Source: Cyclobacteriaceae bacterium (lineage in GTDB: Bacteria > Bacteroidota > Bacteroidia > Cytophagales > Cyclobacteriaceae). From it: a stretch of 8,228 nucleotides of DNA. Shown here in pieces: positions 1 through 6,111 of this stretch; position 1 is the first letter of the stretch, and every line of letters starts with the position of its first letter. Below the pieces are notes generated by a model. The model was not told the DNA's origin. It worked only from the letters and a program-made list of their open reading frames with translations, and did not search any database. The DNA is taken from positions 1 to 8,228 of the forward strand of contig VFKK01000219.1 in the NCBI GenBank assembly GCA_009885605.1. Direction: 5' to 3'. Position numbers and translations under genes: made by a program.

Positions 1-1
1 C

Positions 2-916
2 CTTGGACAAACCGATAAACAACACAGCATTACTTACATCCGATTCAATGAGGAGGCAAATGGGTTTGCAACTCAGCCGGATCTTTCCCTAACCCCGATT
101 CAACTATCTGAAAATCCAAATTTTCTGGATTCTATCTATACCATTGGAAACCAGAAGATAGGTTATGTAGTGTACCATTTCTTTGCTCCTGGATCCGGCG
201 CAGGTAGCACTTCCTACGATGATGAAATGGATGCGATCTTTGCAAATTTCAAAGCAAATGACATCGACCACCTGATTGTGGATTTTCGTTACAACAGCGG
301 CGGCTTTGTATCATCTGCTGTAAATTTGGCAAGTTTGATTGGCCCGGGAGTAACCCAGTCTCAAGTCTTTTCGAAGACCAGATACAATGCGTTGGTAATG
401 CAGGAAGTGCCTGAGTTGAAAAACCAGCAAACAGCGTTTAAAACTAAAGCTCAAAATCTTGGAACCACTCTTTCAGGAAACAGAGTGTATGTTTTAACTT
501 CTAACAGGACAGCCTCCGCTTCCGAACTCATTATTAATGGTCTAAAACCTTACATGAATGTGTTTCTCATTGGGGATAAGACCACTGGAAAAAATGTAGG
601 TTCGATTCCTTTCGAAGATGAGAAAAATCCTCAAAACAAATATGGATTACTTCCGATTGTATCCCAAAGCTTTAACAGCTTGGATCAGTCTGATTATTCA
701 ACAGGATTTACTCCTAATATAATTTTAAAAGAATCCTCAGAAAGACTTCGGCCATTGGGCGATGTAAATGAGCTATTGCTTCGCACCGCCATTTCTGAAA
801 TCACCGGAACCCCACCTTCGGGCAGATTTCAAAAACTTGATAGAAATGACGTCGGGAGTACAATCGATTTAAAAATCAGATCGGGTAAAATGATTGAAAC
901 CCAGAAATTCAAGTAA
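2..916 (+). CDS. S41-family serine peptidase, C-terminal part (5' end outside the window)
   Basis: The reading frame is open from base 2, so the visible 304 residues are the C-terminal part of a longer protein; the GTG at 170 is an internal codon, not a start. The S41 (C-terminal processing protease-like) fold is shown by VDFRYNSGG around 275-304, matching the DxRxNxGG loop, and by TASASE followed by TTGK. The probable nucleophile Ser is codon 515-517 and the general-base Lys codon 590-592. They lie exactly 25 residues apart, as in E. coli Prc (S430/K455) and B. subtilis CtpB. The dyad is therefore intact and the enzyme is probably active. In Bacteroidota such proteins are usually exported or lipid-anchored peptidases with an N-terminal PDZ-like domain, but that part is not visible here. 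The substrate is unknown. The gene ends in a strong hairpin. Confidence 0.9.
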   Translation, partial: LGQTDKQHSITYIRFNEEANGFATQPDLSLTPIQLSENPNFLDSIYTIGNQKIGYVVYHFFAPGSGAGSTSYDDEMDAIFANFKANDIDHLIVDFRYNSGGFVSSAVNLASLIGPGVTQSQVFSKTRYNALVMQEVPELKNQQTAFKTKAQNLGTTLSGNRVYVLTSNRTASASELIINGLKPYMNVFLIGDKTTGKNVGSIPFEDEKNPQNKYGLLPIVSQSFNSLDQSDYSTGFTPNIILKESSERLRPLGDVNELLLRTAISEITGTPPSGRFQKLDRNDVGSTIDLKIRSGKMIETQKFK

Positions 917-954
917 ATGAAAATGATCTCTGAGAAAGAGATCATTTTCATTTA
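914..954 (+). terminator. Long perfect hairpin overlapping the S41 peptidase stop codon
   Basis: The arms at 914-931 and 937-954 are perfect reverse complements (18 bp) around a 5-base loop (GAGAA). The TAA stop codon (914-916) is inside the left arm. The right arm is T-rich but no long T run follows, so this is either an intrinsic terminator or a 3'-end stabilising stem. Confidence 0.65.
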
Positions 955-1043
955 ACTTTCATCCCAAAATTGTAACGCTTTTTTATATATTTTTTTTTAA
1001 TATTCCCGGATGGTTCCCATTTTGATTTTCAAACTTAAAATGA

Positions 1044-1259
1044 ATGGAAATCGTAGCCACCTTTTTTCTTCTGCTTATTACCTATTTTATGGGCTATTTA
1101 TCTCTTGTACTGCTGGTCATGAGACCTCAAAGTAGCGTGAGTCAGGAGAATAATACAGGTGCTTGGGTCCCGGATCACATCAAAATCATTTTAATTAGTT
1201 TTGGTATTTCCCTTGCAACCACCATTCTGGTATCTTCCCTTTTTGTTTTTGAGAAATGA
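1044..1259 (+). CDS. Small two-helix membrane protein of unknown function
   Basis: A 71-residue protein that I do not recognise. Residues 3-26 form a hydrophobic segment (ATFFLLLITYFMGYLSLVLL) and residues 46-68 a second one (IKIILISFGISLATTILVSS). They are joined by a polar linker of about 20 residues rich in Q, N and S. It therefore looks like a hairpin-shaped inner-membrane protein. There is no signal-peptidase site and no catalytic motif. A 127-base gap containing a hairpin separates it from the peptidase upstream, so it probably has its own promoter, though no convincing -33/-7 pair was found. A bidirectional terminator lies 38 bases downstream. An overlapping ATG at 1040 is in another frame. 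The coding call rests on the coherent membrane topology and the flanking terminators. Confidence 0.65.
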   Translation: MEIVATFFLLLITYFMGYLSLVLLVMRPQSSVSQENNTGAWVPDHIKIILISFGISLATTILVSSLFVFEK

Positions 1260-1296
1260 TGCTTTCAAAAAAGAATAGTTAAGAAAAAATCAACAC

Positions 1297-1326
1297 AAAA
1301 AAACGGCCTCATTCTGGCCGTTTTTT
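1297..1326. terminator. Bidirectional intrinsic terminator between convergent genes
   Basis: An 11-bp stem (1298-1308 pairing with 1316-1326) has a GC core CGGCC/GGCCG, a 7-base loop and A-run/T-run flanks. Read either way, the GC stem is followed by a run of six or seven T. It serves the small membrane protein gene (+) and the TPR gene (-). Confidence 0.9.
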
Positions 1327-1343
1327 GACTTAAAGAGAAATCC

Positions 1344-2051
1344 TTAAATCGCTTTTTTCAAATTCTCTTTAGCCAATTCGAATGTTGGTTCAAGTGCGAT
1401 TGCTTCATCAAATGCCGTCTTTGCTTCGGCTTTTGATCCCTGTTCAAGGTAAATCATTCCTTTCAGGTTCAACGCTGCGGCCTTCATATCAACCTGCTGA
1501 GTTTCAGTGGCTGATTTTGGAAATCCGATTTTTTCCTCCGGCTTGGCATTTTTAACAAGCATATTTACGGAATTCAAAGCCTCCGGAAAACGCTTCAAAG
1601 AGTATTGGATAAATGCTGATTTGTAAAGGCTGAAATTGTCACCAGTCAGCAAGTACAAACTTTCGAAATGTGGAAGGGCCCTGTCTAATGCTCCCACTTG
1701 CTCCAGGGAATAGGCAGCGATTTCCAAAGCGGTGGTATTGTTTCCATTTCCACCTTCTATAATATCCAAAGCCACTAAGGCAGCTGAAGTGGATTGATTC
1801 AACTCGAAATAAAGGCTAGCCAATAATTCAGCGTATCGAATGTTTGTAGGATTGCGAAGAAGCAAGTCGTACAACTTGACTTTTGCTACATCATAATCAT
1901 TGTAACGAACAGCCAGCTGGTAAGCTGCCTGATCAGACAAGTCGAGAGCCATACTTGTTTTAGGATCAAGTTTGGCCAATGAATCAAGATTTTGGGAAAA
2001 GAGGGGGCTGGCACAAATGACCAGGAGCAGCATGAGAATTACGCGCTTCAT
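1344..2051 (-). CDS. Secreted TPR-repeat protein
   Basis: A 235-residue protein. Residues 1-19 are a classic signal peptide: MKR, a hydrophobic stretch, then CASPLFS with cleavage likely just before Q20. This makes it a periplasmic or secreted protein; the Cys at 13 is inside the hydrophobic core and is not a convincing lipobox. The rest is helical repeats of the tetratricopeptide type. The clearest is residues 191-224 (NLKGMIYLEQGSKAEAKTAF, then EAIALEPTF), with weaker units around 42-70, 74-100, 108-139 and 141-168. TPRs bind partner proteins; the partner is unknown. The gene starts 18 bases after the cca stop codon and is read in the same direction, so it is probably the last gene of that transcript, ending at the terminator at 1297-1326. 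There is no obvious Shine-Dalgarno sequence, as is usual in Bacteroidota. Confidence 0.85.
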   Translation of the reverse strand: MKRVILMLLLVICASPLFSQNLDSLAKLDPKTSMALDLSDQAAYQLAVRYNDYDVAKVKLYDLLLRNPTNIRYAELLASLYFELNQSTSAALVALDIIEGGNGNNTTALEIAAYSLEQVGALDRALPHFESLYLLTGDNFSLYKSAFIQYSLKRFPEALNSVNMLVKNAKPEEKIGFPKSATETQQVDMKAAALNLKGMIYLEQGSKAEAKTAFDEAIALEPTFELAKENLKKAI

Positions 2052-2069
2052 TAGATGATTTAATTTATG

Positions 2070-3503
2070 TTATGATTTTGATGGTTTGCTTGCTGTAGAG
2101 AGTCCTTTGGAACGGGCAATTTCCAGCATTAATTCACGAGCCTGTTCAGGATTGTTATGAATTTTGCCCTCCAATATAGCTTCTTTAATCTCTTCTTTAA
2201 TCTCTCCGATAATTTTTGAAGGAGGAATTCCAAAGGTTTCCATTATTTCTTCCCCTGAAATTGGGGGTTGGAAATTCCTCATCTGATCTTTTTCTTCAAC
2301 TTCCTTCAGCTTTTGATCCACTTTATCAAAATTTTGAAGATAACGTTTCACTTTACTGTTGTTTTTGGAAGTCACGTCTGCCCTGCAGAGTTTCATCAAA
2401 TCTTCAATATCATCTCCCGCATCGAATAGTAGCCTGCGCAAGGCAGAGTCGGTCACTTCATCTTTTACAAGAGCGATAGGTCTGAGATGGAGGCGCACCA
2501 GATTTTGCACATATTTCATGCGCTCATCCATGGGAAGTTTCATCCTTCGGAAAATCTCCGGAACCATCCTCGCTCCTTTGTCTTCATGCCCATGGAAAGT
2601 CCATCCTACTTTTTGGTTAAATCTTTTAGTAGCCGGCTTGGCTATGTCATGTAAGATTGCAGCCCATCGTAGCCAAAGGTTGTCACTAAGCAGGCATACA
2701 TTATCAAGAACTTGCAGCGTGTGATAGAAATTATCCTTGTGGGACTTATCATCAACCGAATCGACTCCTTGCAAATCTACCATTTCCGAAAAAAACTGAT
2801 GGAGCAGCTTTCCTGCGAAAAGCAATTTGAAACCATAAGATGGTTTTGGCGTCGCTATAATTTTATTCAATTCATCGATAATTCGTTCTGCAGAAATAAT
2901 TTTCAGCCTGTCTGCATTTTCTGAAACTGCAAAAAAAGTATCGGCATCTATGTCAAAATTGAGTTGAGCGGCAAATCTTACAGCCCGCAACATTCTCAGA
3001 GGATCATCTGAAAAGGTAATATTTGGCTCAAGAGGAGTACGAATCAGCTTTCGCTTGATGTCTTTCTGACCATCAAACGGGTCTAGTAAATCCCCATAAT
3101 TTGCGGCATTAAGTGAAATAGCCATTGCATTGATCGTGAAATCCCTTCGCTCCAAATCCTCTTCCAATGTTCCGTCTTCTACAACTGGCTTACGGGAATC
3201 AGATCTGTATGACTCTTTTCTGGCACCCACAAATTCCAACTCGTATTCATCCAGTTTCAGCATGGCCGTACCAAAATTTTTGAAAACTGAAAGAGGAACG
3301 TGGTAATCAAATTGCCTTGCCACTTCTTGAGCAAGTTCAATTCCACTTCCAACGCATGTGAAATCAATATCTTTACTCGATCTGTTCAGGACAAGATCAC
3401 GAGCATAACCTCCCACGACATAGGTTTCCAACCCCAGTTTAGCAGCAGCCTTTGTGACTTTGCCAAAAACCTCATGCTGGTCCAAATGGGATTTAAAATT
3501 CAT
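2070..3503 (-). CDS. cca: CCA-adding tRNA nucleotidyltransferase with HD domain
   Basis: A 477-residue class II nucleotidyltransferase of the poly(A) polymerase/CCA-adding family, which adds or repairs the 3' CCA of tRNAs from CTP and ATP. Motif A is VVGGYARDLVL at 29-39 followed by KDIDF at 44-48; D45 and D47 are the metal-binding carboxylates. RRDFTINAMA at 119-128 and the DP at 141-142 complete the catalytic head. SDDPLRMLRAVRFA at 165-178 contains the neck nucleotide-selection DxxR-type motif. An HD phosphohydrolase-type domain follows, with H261, the H285-D286 pair (ILHDIAKP), H304/H306 and D375. The HD residues look intact, so phosphatase or phosphodiesterase activity is possible. The C-terminal tail (about 395-477) is charged and helical. 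The ATG overlaps the stop of the upstream gene (ATGA), so translation is probably coupled. The length is normal for HD-containing members. Confidence 0.95.
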   Translation of the reverse strand: MNFKSHLDQHEVFGKVTKAAAKLGLETYVVGGYARDLVLNRSSKDIDFTCVGSGIELAQEVARQFDYHVPLSVFKNFGTAMLKLDEYELEFVGARKESYRSDSRKPVVEDGTLEEDLERRDFTINAMAISLNAANYGDLLDPFDGQKDIKRKLIRTPLEPNITFSDDPLRMLRAVRFAAQLNFDIDADTFFAVSENADRLKIISAERIIDELNKIIATPKPSYGFKLLFAGKLLHQFFSEMVDLQGVDSVDDKSHKDNFYHTLQVLDNVCLLSDNLWLRWAAILHDIAKPATKRFNQKVGWTFHGHEDKGARMVPEIFRRMKLPMDERMKYVQNLVRLHLRPIALVKDEVTDSALRRLLFDAGDDIEDLMKLCRADVTSKNNSKVKRYLQNFDKVDQKLKEVEEKDQMRNFQPPISGEEIMETFGIPPSKIIGEIKEEIKEAILEGKIHNNPEQARELMLEIARSKGLSTASKPSKS

Positions 3504-3988
3504 CCCCTCAAAATTTTGATATCGCCTTCAGCCCCCAGGCAGATTTCTTTCGTACTGGGACTGTATAATGGAAAAAGTAAATCAGTGGCATGGGATGGGT
3601 TCTCCTGAGATTCTAAATTTACCAGAACCAAAGAATTGATCTGAAAAAGAAGTTTATTCCAATTAGGCTCTCGAATCAGGGAGAATTTCAGTACTCCATT
3701 CTCCGTCGGTCCGCCTTCAATCAGCTTGCTGGCCGGGCTATTATAGATTGTGGGTTTACTGGCAAATTCTACTACATCTAGCGAAACCTCTGAAAATTGT
3801 CCGCAGATCGATCTTATCTGAAACAAGTCAAAAAGCAAGTAAATCCAATCATTGCCAAACTCAGGCTTCCAAAATTCCGGTTTTATCAGGGTCAGCGTTT
3901 TCCCGTTGCCCTCTTTAACTCTGAGAACACCATTATGCTTTATTTCTTTTACTAACTGGGAATGGTCCAAAGTCTCTCTTTTTTTCAC
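3500..3988 (-). CDS. Divergent YrdC/Sua5-like domain protein (tentative) upstream of cca
   Basis: A 162-residue protein with no confident family match by eye. The C-terminal half resembles YrdC by order of features: PTIYNSP (about 79-85, like the PGPxT region), then a G-V-L-x-F segment leading to REP, then NSLVLV...NPS...T, ending in ILRG like the usual ILRxG tail. The catalytic KxR and S-x-N residues of threonylcarbamoyl-AMP synthases are not seen, so if it is related it is degenerate and probably not a normal t6A enzyme. No in-frame ATG exists. The start is GTG at 3988, or TTG at 3970 (giving M-DHSQLVKEI), which follows an AGAGAG stretch. The frame also stays open upstream through a terminator, which does not look coding. 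Its stop overlaps the cca start by 4 bases, so the two proteins are probably made together. The coding call is strong; the family call is weak. Confidence 0.7.
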   Translation of the reverse strand: MKKRETLDHSQLVKEIKHNGVLRVKEGNGKTLTLIKPEFWKPEFGNDWIYLLFDLFQIRSICGQFSEVSLDVVEFASKPTIYNSPASKLIEGGPTENGVLKFSLIREPNWNKLLFQINSLVLVNLESQENPSHATDLLFPLYSPSTKEICLGAEGDIKILRG

Positions 3989-3995
3989 AAAAATA
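3988..3995 (-). promoter_or_regulatory. Candidate -7 promoter element of the cca operon
   Basis: On the minus strand the sequence TATTTTTG matches the Bacteroidota -7 consensus TAnnTTTG exactly. It lies just after the upstream terminator and overlaps the GTG candidate start. No good TTG is found about 19-20 bases upstream. If real, transcription would begin inside the current coding call and favour the TTG start at 3970. Confidence 0.3.
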
Positions 3996-4033
3996 ATCAG
4001 ATTATCGAGAGCTGACAGCTTTGGCGCAAAAGC

Positions 4034-4063
4034 AAAAAAACCTCCCTGAGAAAAAGGAGGTTT
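4034..4063 (-). terminator. Intrinsic terminator of the DUF6249-like gene
   Basis: On the minus strand AAACCTCC (4063-4056) pairs with GGAGGTTT (4045-4038) around a 10-base loop, and the T run continues to 4034 (seven T in all). It lies 23 bases after the stop of the 4086-4427 gene and separates it from the cca operon. Confidence 0.85.
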
Positions 4064-4085
4064 CCAGTGCTTGTTAATTACTGGT

Positions 4086-4427
4086 TTAGTGTTCTTTTTG
4101 AGATAATTTTCTGTTCAAGAAAAAGCTTGCAGTTAGCCCGATTCCGCCGAAGATGAAAATTGAAGAAGTATAAGCCACCCCTTCTTCCATTCCTCCTTGC
4201 TCAAACATTGCTCCTACTAAAACGCCTGTTCCGATGCCAATTGCCAGTAACGCAAGGTTTAAAATTAATTCTCCAAAGCTGAATTTTTTACCTGAATTAA
4301 AGAGTTTTGCATCAGCACCTTTTTCAATCAGTGCAAGTCTTTCTTTGTTTCTCGTACTTAAAAAGACGAACACGATCCCGAAAATACTGGAGAAAACAAT
4401 AAGAGTTATTAAAATGTCTGAGGCCAT
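4086..4427 (-). CDS. DUF6249-like small membrane protein
   Basis: The ATG at 4427 gives a 113-residue protein starting MASDILITLIVFSSIFG; the frame extends to 4493, but the extra 22 residues are polar and unlike the family. Predicted helices are at about 4-24, 55-75 and 86-105. After the first helix comes the cytoplasmic motif RNKERLALIEKGAD (26-39), followed by LFNSGKKFSFG. This is the pattern I associate with Bacteroidota DUF6249 proteins, short membrane proteins of unknown function often found beside sigma-factor genes. Here it is transcribed divergently from an ECF sigma gene 114 bases away, suggesting a link to that regulatory system. It ends at a strong terminator. The function is not known; a role in membrane or stress sensing is only inference. 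Confidence 0.8.
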   Translation of the reverse strand: MASDILITLIVFSSIFGIVFVFLSTRNKERLALIEKGADAKLFNSGKKFSFGELILNLALLAIGIGTGVLVGAMFEQGGMEEGVAYTSSIFIFGGIGLTASFFLNRKLSQKEH

Positions 4428-4453
4428 AATAAAGTTGTCTAGGTTTTTTCTTC

Positions 4454-4534
4454 TTGGATGCAGATCGATTAGTGAAAGGTTACAACTCAGCAAAAAAAAT
4501 ATTTTGTAACTTCTTTTGCACTTCTTGCATCCAA
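4454..4534. promoter_or_regulatory. Nested inverted repeats in the divergent promoter region
   Basis: The outer repeat is TTGGATGCA (4454-4462) with TGCATCCAA (4526-4534), and the inner repeat GTTACAA (4479-4485) with TTGTAAC (4504-4510). Both pairs are perfect and their centres differ by only half a base (4494 and 4494.5). CTTCTTG also occurs directly repeated at 4450-4456 and 4521-4527, with CTTCTTTTGCA at 4510-4520 abutting CTTCTTGCA at 4521-4529. This may be an operator shared by the two divergent genes, or a structured leader. No clear promoter pair was seen. Confidence 0.4.
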
Positions 4535-4541
4535 TATTAAA

Positions 4542-5117
4542 ATGCGCTTTCAGGAAGACCTTTATTATATAGAGAATACGCTAAAAGGCGATATGAATGC
4601 TTTTGGACTTCTGATTCAAAAGCATGAAAAGTATGCCTATACGCTTGCGCTTCGCATAGTGAAGAATCCTGAAGAAGCTGAAGAGGTGGCTCAGGATGCC
4701 TTTATGAAAGTCTATCATTCTTTGAAGACCTTCGAGAAAAAGTCGAAATTCACGACTTGGCTCTACAAGATAATCTACAATGAGGCTTTAGGAAGACTTC
4801 GAAAATCAAAGAGATATAACATTCAATTAGAAGAAATTCCTGAATCTGAAGAATATCAGGTTGATTTTTTGGATGGCTTGAGATCATTGCATCTTGAGGA
4901 GAGAAGTCAACTTATCCGAAAAGCGTTGGACAATCTAAAGCCATCGGAATCTGCTGTACTTACTTTGTTTTATTTAGAAGAGCAAACGATAAAAGAGATT
5001 GAGGAGATCACGGAGCTTAGTGAGTCGCATGTGAAAATCCTGCTGCATAGAGGGAGAAAACACATGCTGGAGAGTTTGAAAAAAATATCGAATCAAGAAT
5101 TAATTAACCTGTTATGA
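4542..5117 (+). CDS. ECF-type RNA polymerase sigma factor (sigma-70 family)
   Basis: A 191-residue group IV (ECF) sigma factor that directs RNA polymerase to a specific promoter set. Region 2 spans about 20-90: FGLLIQKHEKYAYTLALRIV, then the conserved NPEEAEEVAQDAFMKVY core-binding stretch, and FTTWLYKIIYNEALGRLRKS for -10 recognition. Region 4 spans about 123-177, with a helix-turn-helix at TIKEIEEITELSESHVKILL then HRGRKHM for the -35 element. There is no region 1 or 3 and no C-terminal extension domain. It overlaps the next gene by 4 bases (ATGA), typical of a sigma/anti-sigma pair. It is divergent from the DUF6249-like gene, and the shared intergenic symmetric repeats may be regulatory. 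The regulon and inducing signal cannot be read from the sequence. Confidence 0.93.
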   Translation: MRFQEDLYYIENTLKGDMNAFGLLIQKHEKYAYTLALRIVKNPEEAEEVAQDAFMKVYHSLKTFEKKSKFTTWLYKIIYNEALGRLRKSKRYNIQLEEIPESEEYQVDFLDGLRSLHLEERSQLIRKALDNLKPSESAVLTLFYLEEQTIKEIEEITELSESHVKILLHRGRKHMLESLKKISNQELINLL

Positions 5118-5524
5118 GAAATATTGAGCTGGATGAAAAAGATCCTTTGAAAGATTGGATCCTCGAATCAGGAACCGAAAGCCCAAGTGCAGGTTTTCAA
5201 ATGAATATTTTAAAAAAGCTTGCTACACATACTTCTGCCAAACCCTATGAGCCTGTTATATCCAGTTTTGCGATGAAAATAATCGGAGGGCTTCTTGTTG
5301 GGTTCTTTTTTAGCGTGTTATTATTGGTGCCCGCTTCTGAGTCCAGTCTCAATTTTTGGAATCAACTACCGGAATTTACTTTACCAAAGGTAAATCTTTC
5401 TTTACCTGACCAATTCATACCAAAAATAGAACTTGGACTTGTCTTTAAAGTCTCAATTGGGATTTTTAGCTTAATGGGATTTTGCGTAGCTATTTTGGAA
5501 AGTAGAAAATGGCGCTATCAATAA
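5114..5524 (+). CDS. Two-helix membrane protein, probable partner or anti-sigma-like protein
   Basis: A 136-residue protein with a cytoplasmic-looking N-terminal tail (1-50) containing DEKDPLKDWILESG and then SPSAGFQMNILKKL. The latter resembles the short 'P-x-x-F-x-x-x-(V/I)-(M/L)' helix at the N-termini of Bacteroidota sigma-linked membrane proteins. Transmembrane helices are predicted at about 52-73 and 106-127, with a roughly 33-residue external loop (PASESSLNFWNQLPEF onward). There is no zinc-type H-x3-C-x2-C anti-sigma motif, and the only Cys (C124) is in the second helix. So if it restrains the sigma factor it does so by a different means. The 4-base overlap with the sigma gene and the shared terminator are the main reasons to infer a functional pair. 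The exact family is not recognised. Confidence 0.75.
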   Translation: MRNIELDEKDPLKDWILESGTESPSAGFQMNILKKLATHTSAKPYEPVISSFAMKIIGGLLVGFFFSVLLLVPASESSLNFWNQLPEFTLPKVNLSLPDQFIPKIELGLVFKVSIGIFSLMGFCVAILESRKWRYQ

Positions 5525-5560
5525 AACAAAAAAGACAGCTTCAAGGCTGTCTTTTTTGTT
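5525..5560. terminator. Strong bidirectional terminator
   Basis: A perfect 15-bp stem (5525-5539 with 5546-5560), with core GACAGC/GCTGTC flanked by six A and six T, encloses a 6-base loop TTCAAG. It starts directly after the stop of the sigma-partner gene and also serves the minus-strand gene ending at 5577. Confidence 0.92.
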
Positions 5561-5576
5561 AGGAGAAGATTAAAAA

Positions 5577-5987
5577 TTAACCTCTTAACCAGTTAATAAA
5601 AGTCTGGTATCCAACTCCGATTTCTCTTGCAAAAGCAGCTTTTGTTTTCTTTCCAGCAGCTTCTACTTTCTGCCACTCTTCAACAATTTTGCTTTTTTCA
5701 GACTCAGAAAATGATCTTCTTTTTGATCCTTTTGCAGCAGCAGCAGTACCTACCCCGCTAATCAAAGAAATCAATTCATTTAACTCATTTAAGAATCTAC
5801 CATCGCTCAAATGTAAACCAGCTGCTTCAAGTTTCTTGATAACAGCATCCTTTGGGTTAACAGGTGTAACTGCAAGACCTTTAGCTGCTGCCTCATGCAA
5901 ATCAACTCTTTTACCGTCAGCAGTTACATAAATAAAGCCGTCACTTTTCTTAAGGTCAGCTATAGCATCTTTAATTAAATCTCTCAT
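5577..5987 (-). CDS. Small DNA-binding protein with C-terminal transposase-type helix-turn-helix
   Basis: A 136-residue protein, rich in Ala and Lys. Residues 90-136 (RRSFSESEKSKIVEEW, then AAFAREIGVGYQTFINWLRG) follow the layout of the DNA-binding domain in IS3/IS66-type transposase OrfA proteins: an RRxFSxxxK-IV helix, then a helix-turn-helix ending in a W at the recognition helix. No catalytic DDE domain, downstream OrfB or terminal repeats are present, so it looks like a stand-alone or domesticated DNA-binding protein, not an insertion sequence. The N-terminal half (1-75) contains GFIYVTADGKRVDLHEAAAKGL, a short beta-rich stretch, and then helices (NELNELISLISG) that could mediate oligomerisation; I do not recognise it. 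An alanine/glycine linker (79-88) joins the parts. A promoter candidate lies directly upstream and a terminator downstream, so it is probably transcribed on its own. Confidence 0.8.
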   Translation of the reverse strand: MRDLIKDAIADLKKSDGFIYVTADGKRVDLHEAAAKGLAVTPVNPKDAVIKKLEAAGLHLSDGRFLNELNELISLISGVGTAAAAKGSKRRSFSESEKSKIVEEWQKVEAAGKKTKAAFAREIGVGYQTFINWLRG

Positions 5988-6000
5988 TTTTGCAATCAGT

Positions 6001-6030
6001 TAAAATTAGTATTTGATAAACTGTGTGCAA
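6001..6030 (-). promoter_or_regulatory. Candidate Bacteroidota-type promoter of the HTH gene
   Basis: On the minus strand TTG (6030-6028) is followed after exactly 19 bases by TAATTTTA (6008-6001), a one-mismatch fit to TAnnTTTG. The start codon at 5987 lies 13 bases downstream of this element, implying a very short leader. Confidence 0.45.
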
Positions 6031-6095
6031 TATATAGAAATAATAAAAATGATTAGATAAATCACTCTTAAAAAACTTAAATATGACAAAATACT

Positions 6096-6111
6096 AACCG
6101 ATGAAGCGGTT
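6096..6111 (-). terminator. Weak hairpin after the 254-residue gene
   Basis: AACCG and CGGTT (6111-6107 and 6100-6096 on the minus strand) form a 5-bp stem with a 6-base loop directly after the stop codon, followed by AGTATTTT. The stem is short, so termination is uncertain. Confidence 0.3.

Noticed and set aside
170..172. GTG at 170 as the start of the S41 peptidase
   Set aside because: The frame is open to the left edge and the upstream residues continue the same domain, so the gene is truncated by the window.
970..993. TTG followed by TATATTTT as a promoter for the small membrane protein
   Set aside because: The spacing is about 13 bases, not 19-21, and the region is a simple T/A run, so the match is not convincing.
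2216..3608. Plus-strand open frames at 2216-2479, 2359-2724, 2712-2924 and 3300-3608
   Set aside because: They lie antisense to cca or its upstream neighbour, whose protein matches a known family along its whole length; the plus-strand products show no motif.
4428..4493. Extended N-terminus of the DUF6249-like protein from ATG 4493
   Set aside because: The extra 22 residues are polar and contain the inverted-repeat region; the hydrophobic N-terminus starting at ATG 4427 fits the family.
3852..4509. Plus-strand frames at 3852-4049 and 4234-4509
   Set aside because: They are shadows of the minus-strand genes; one runs through a terminator hairpin.
5689..5931. Plus-strand 80-residue frame
   Set aside because: It is antisense to the HTH gene, and its Ala/Ser-rich composition mirrors the opposite coding strand.
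5577..6111. Insertion sequence around the HTH gene
   Set aside because: No catalytic transposase gene, no terminal inverted repeats and no target duplication are visible.
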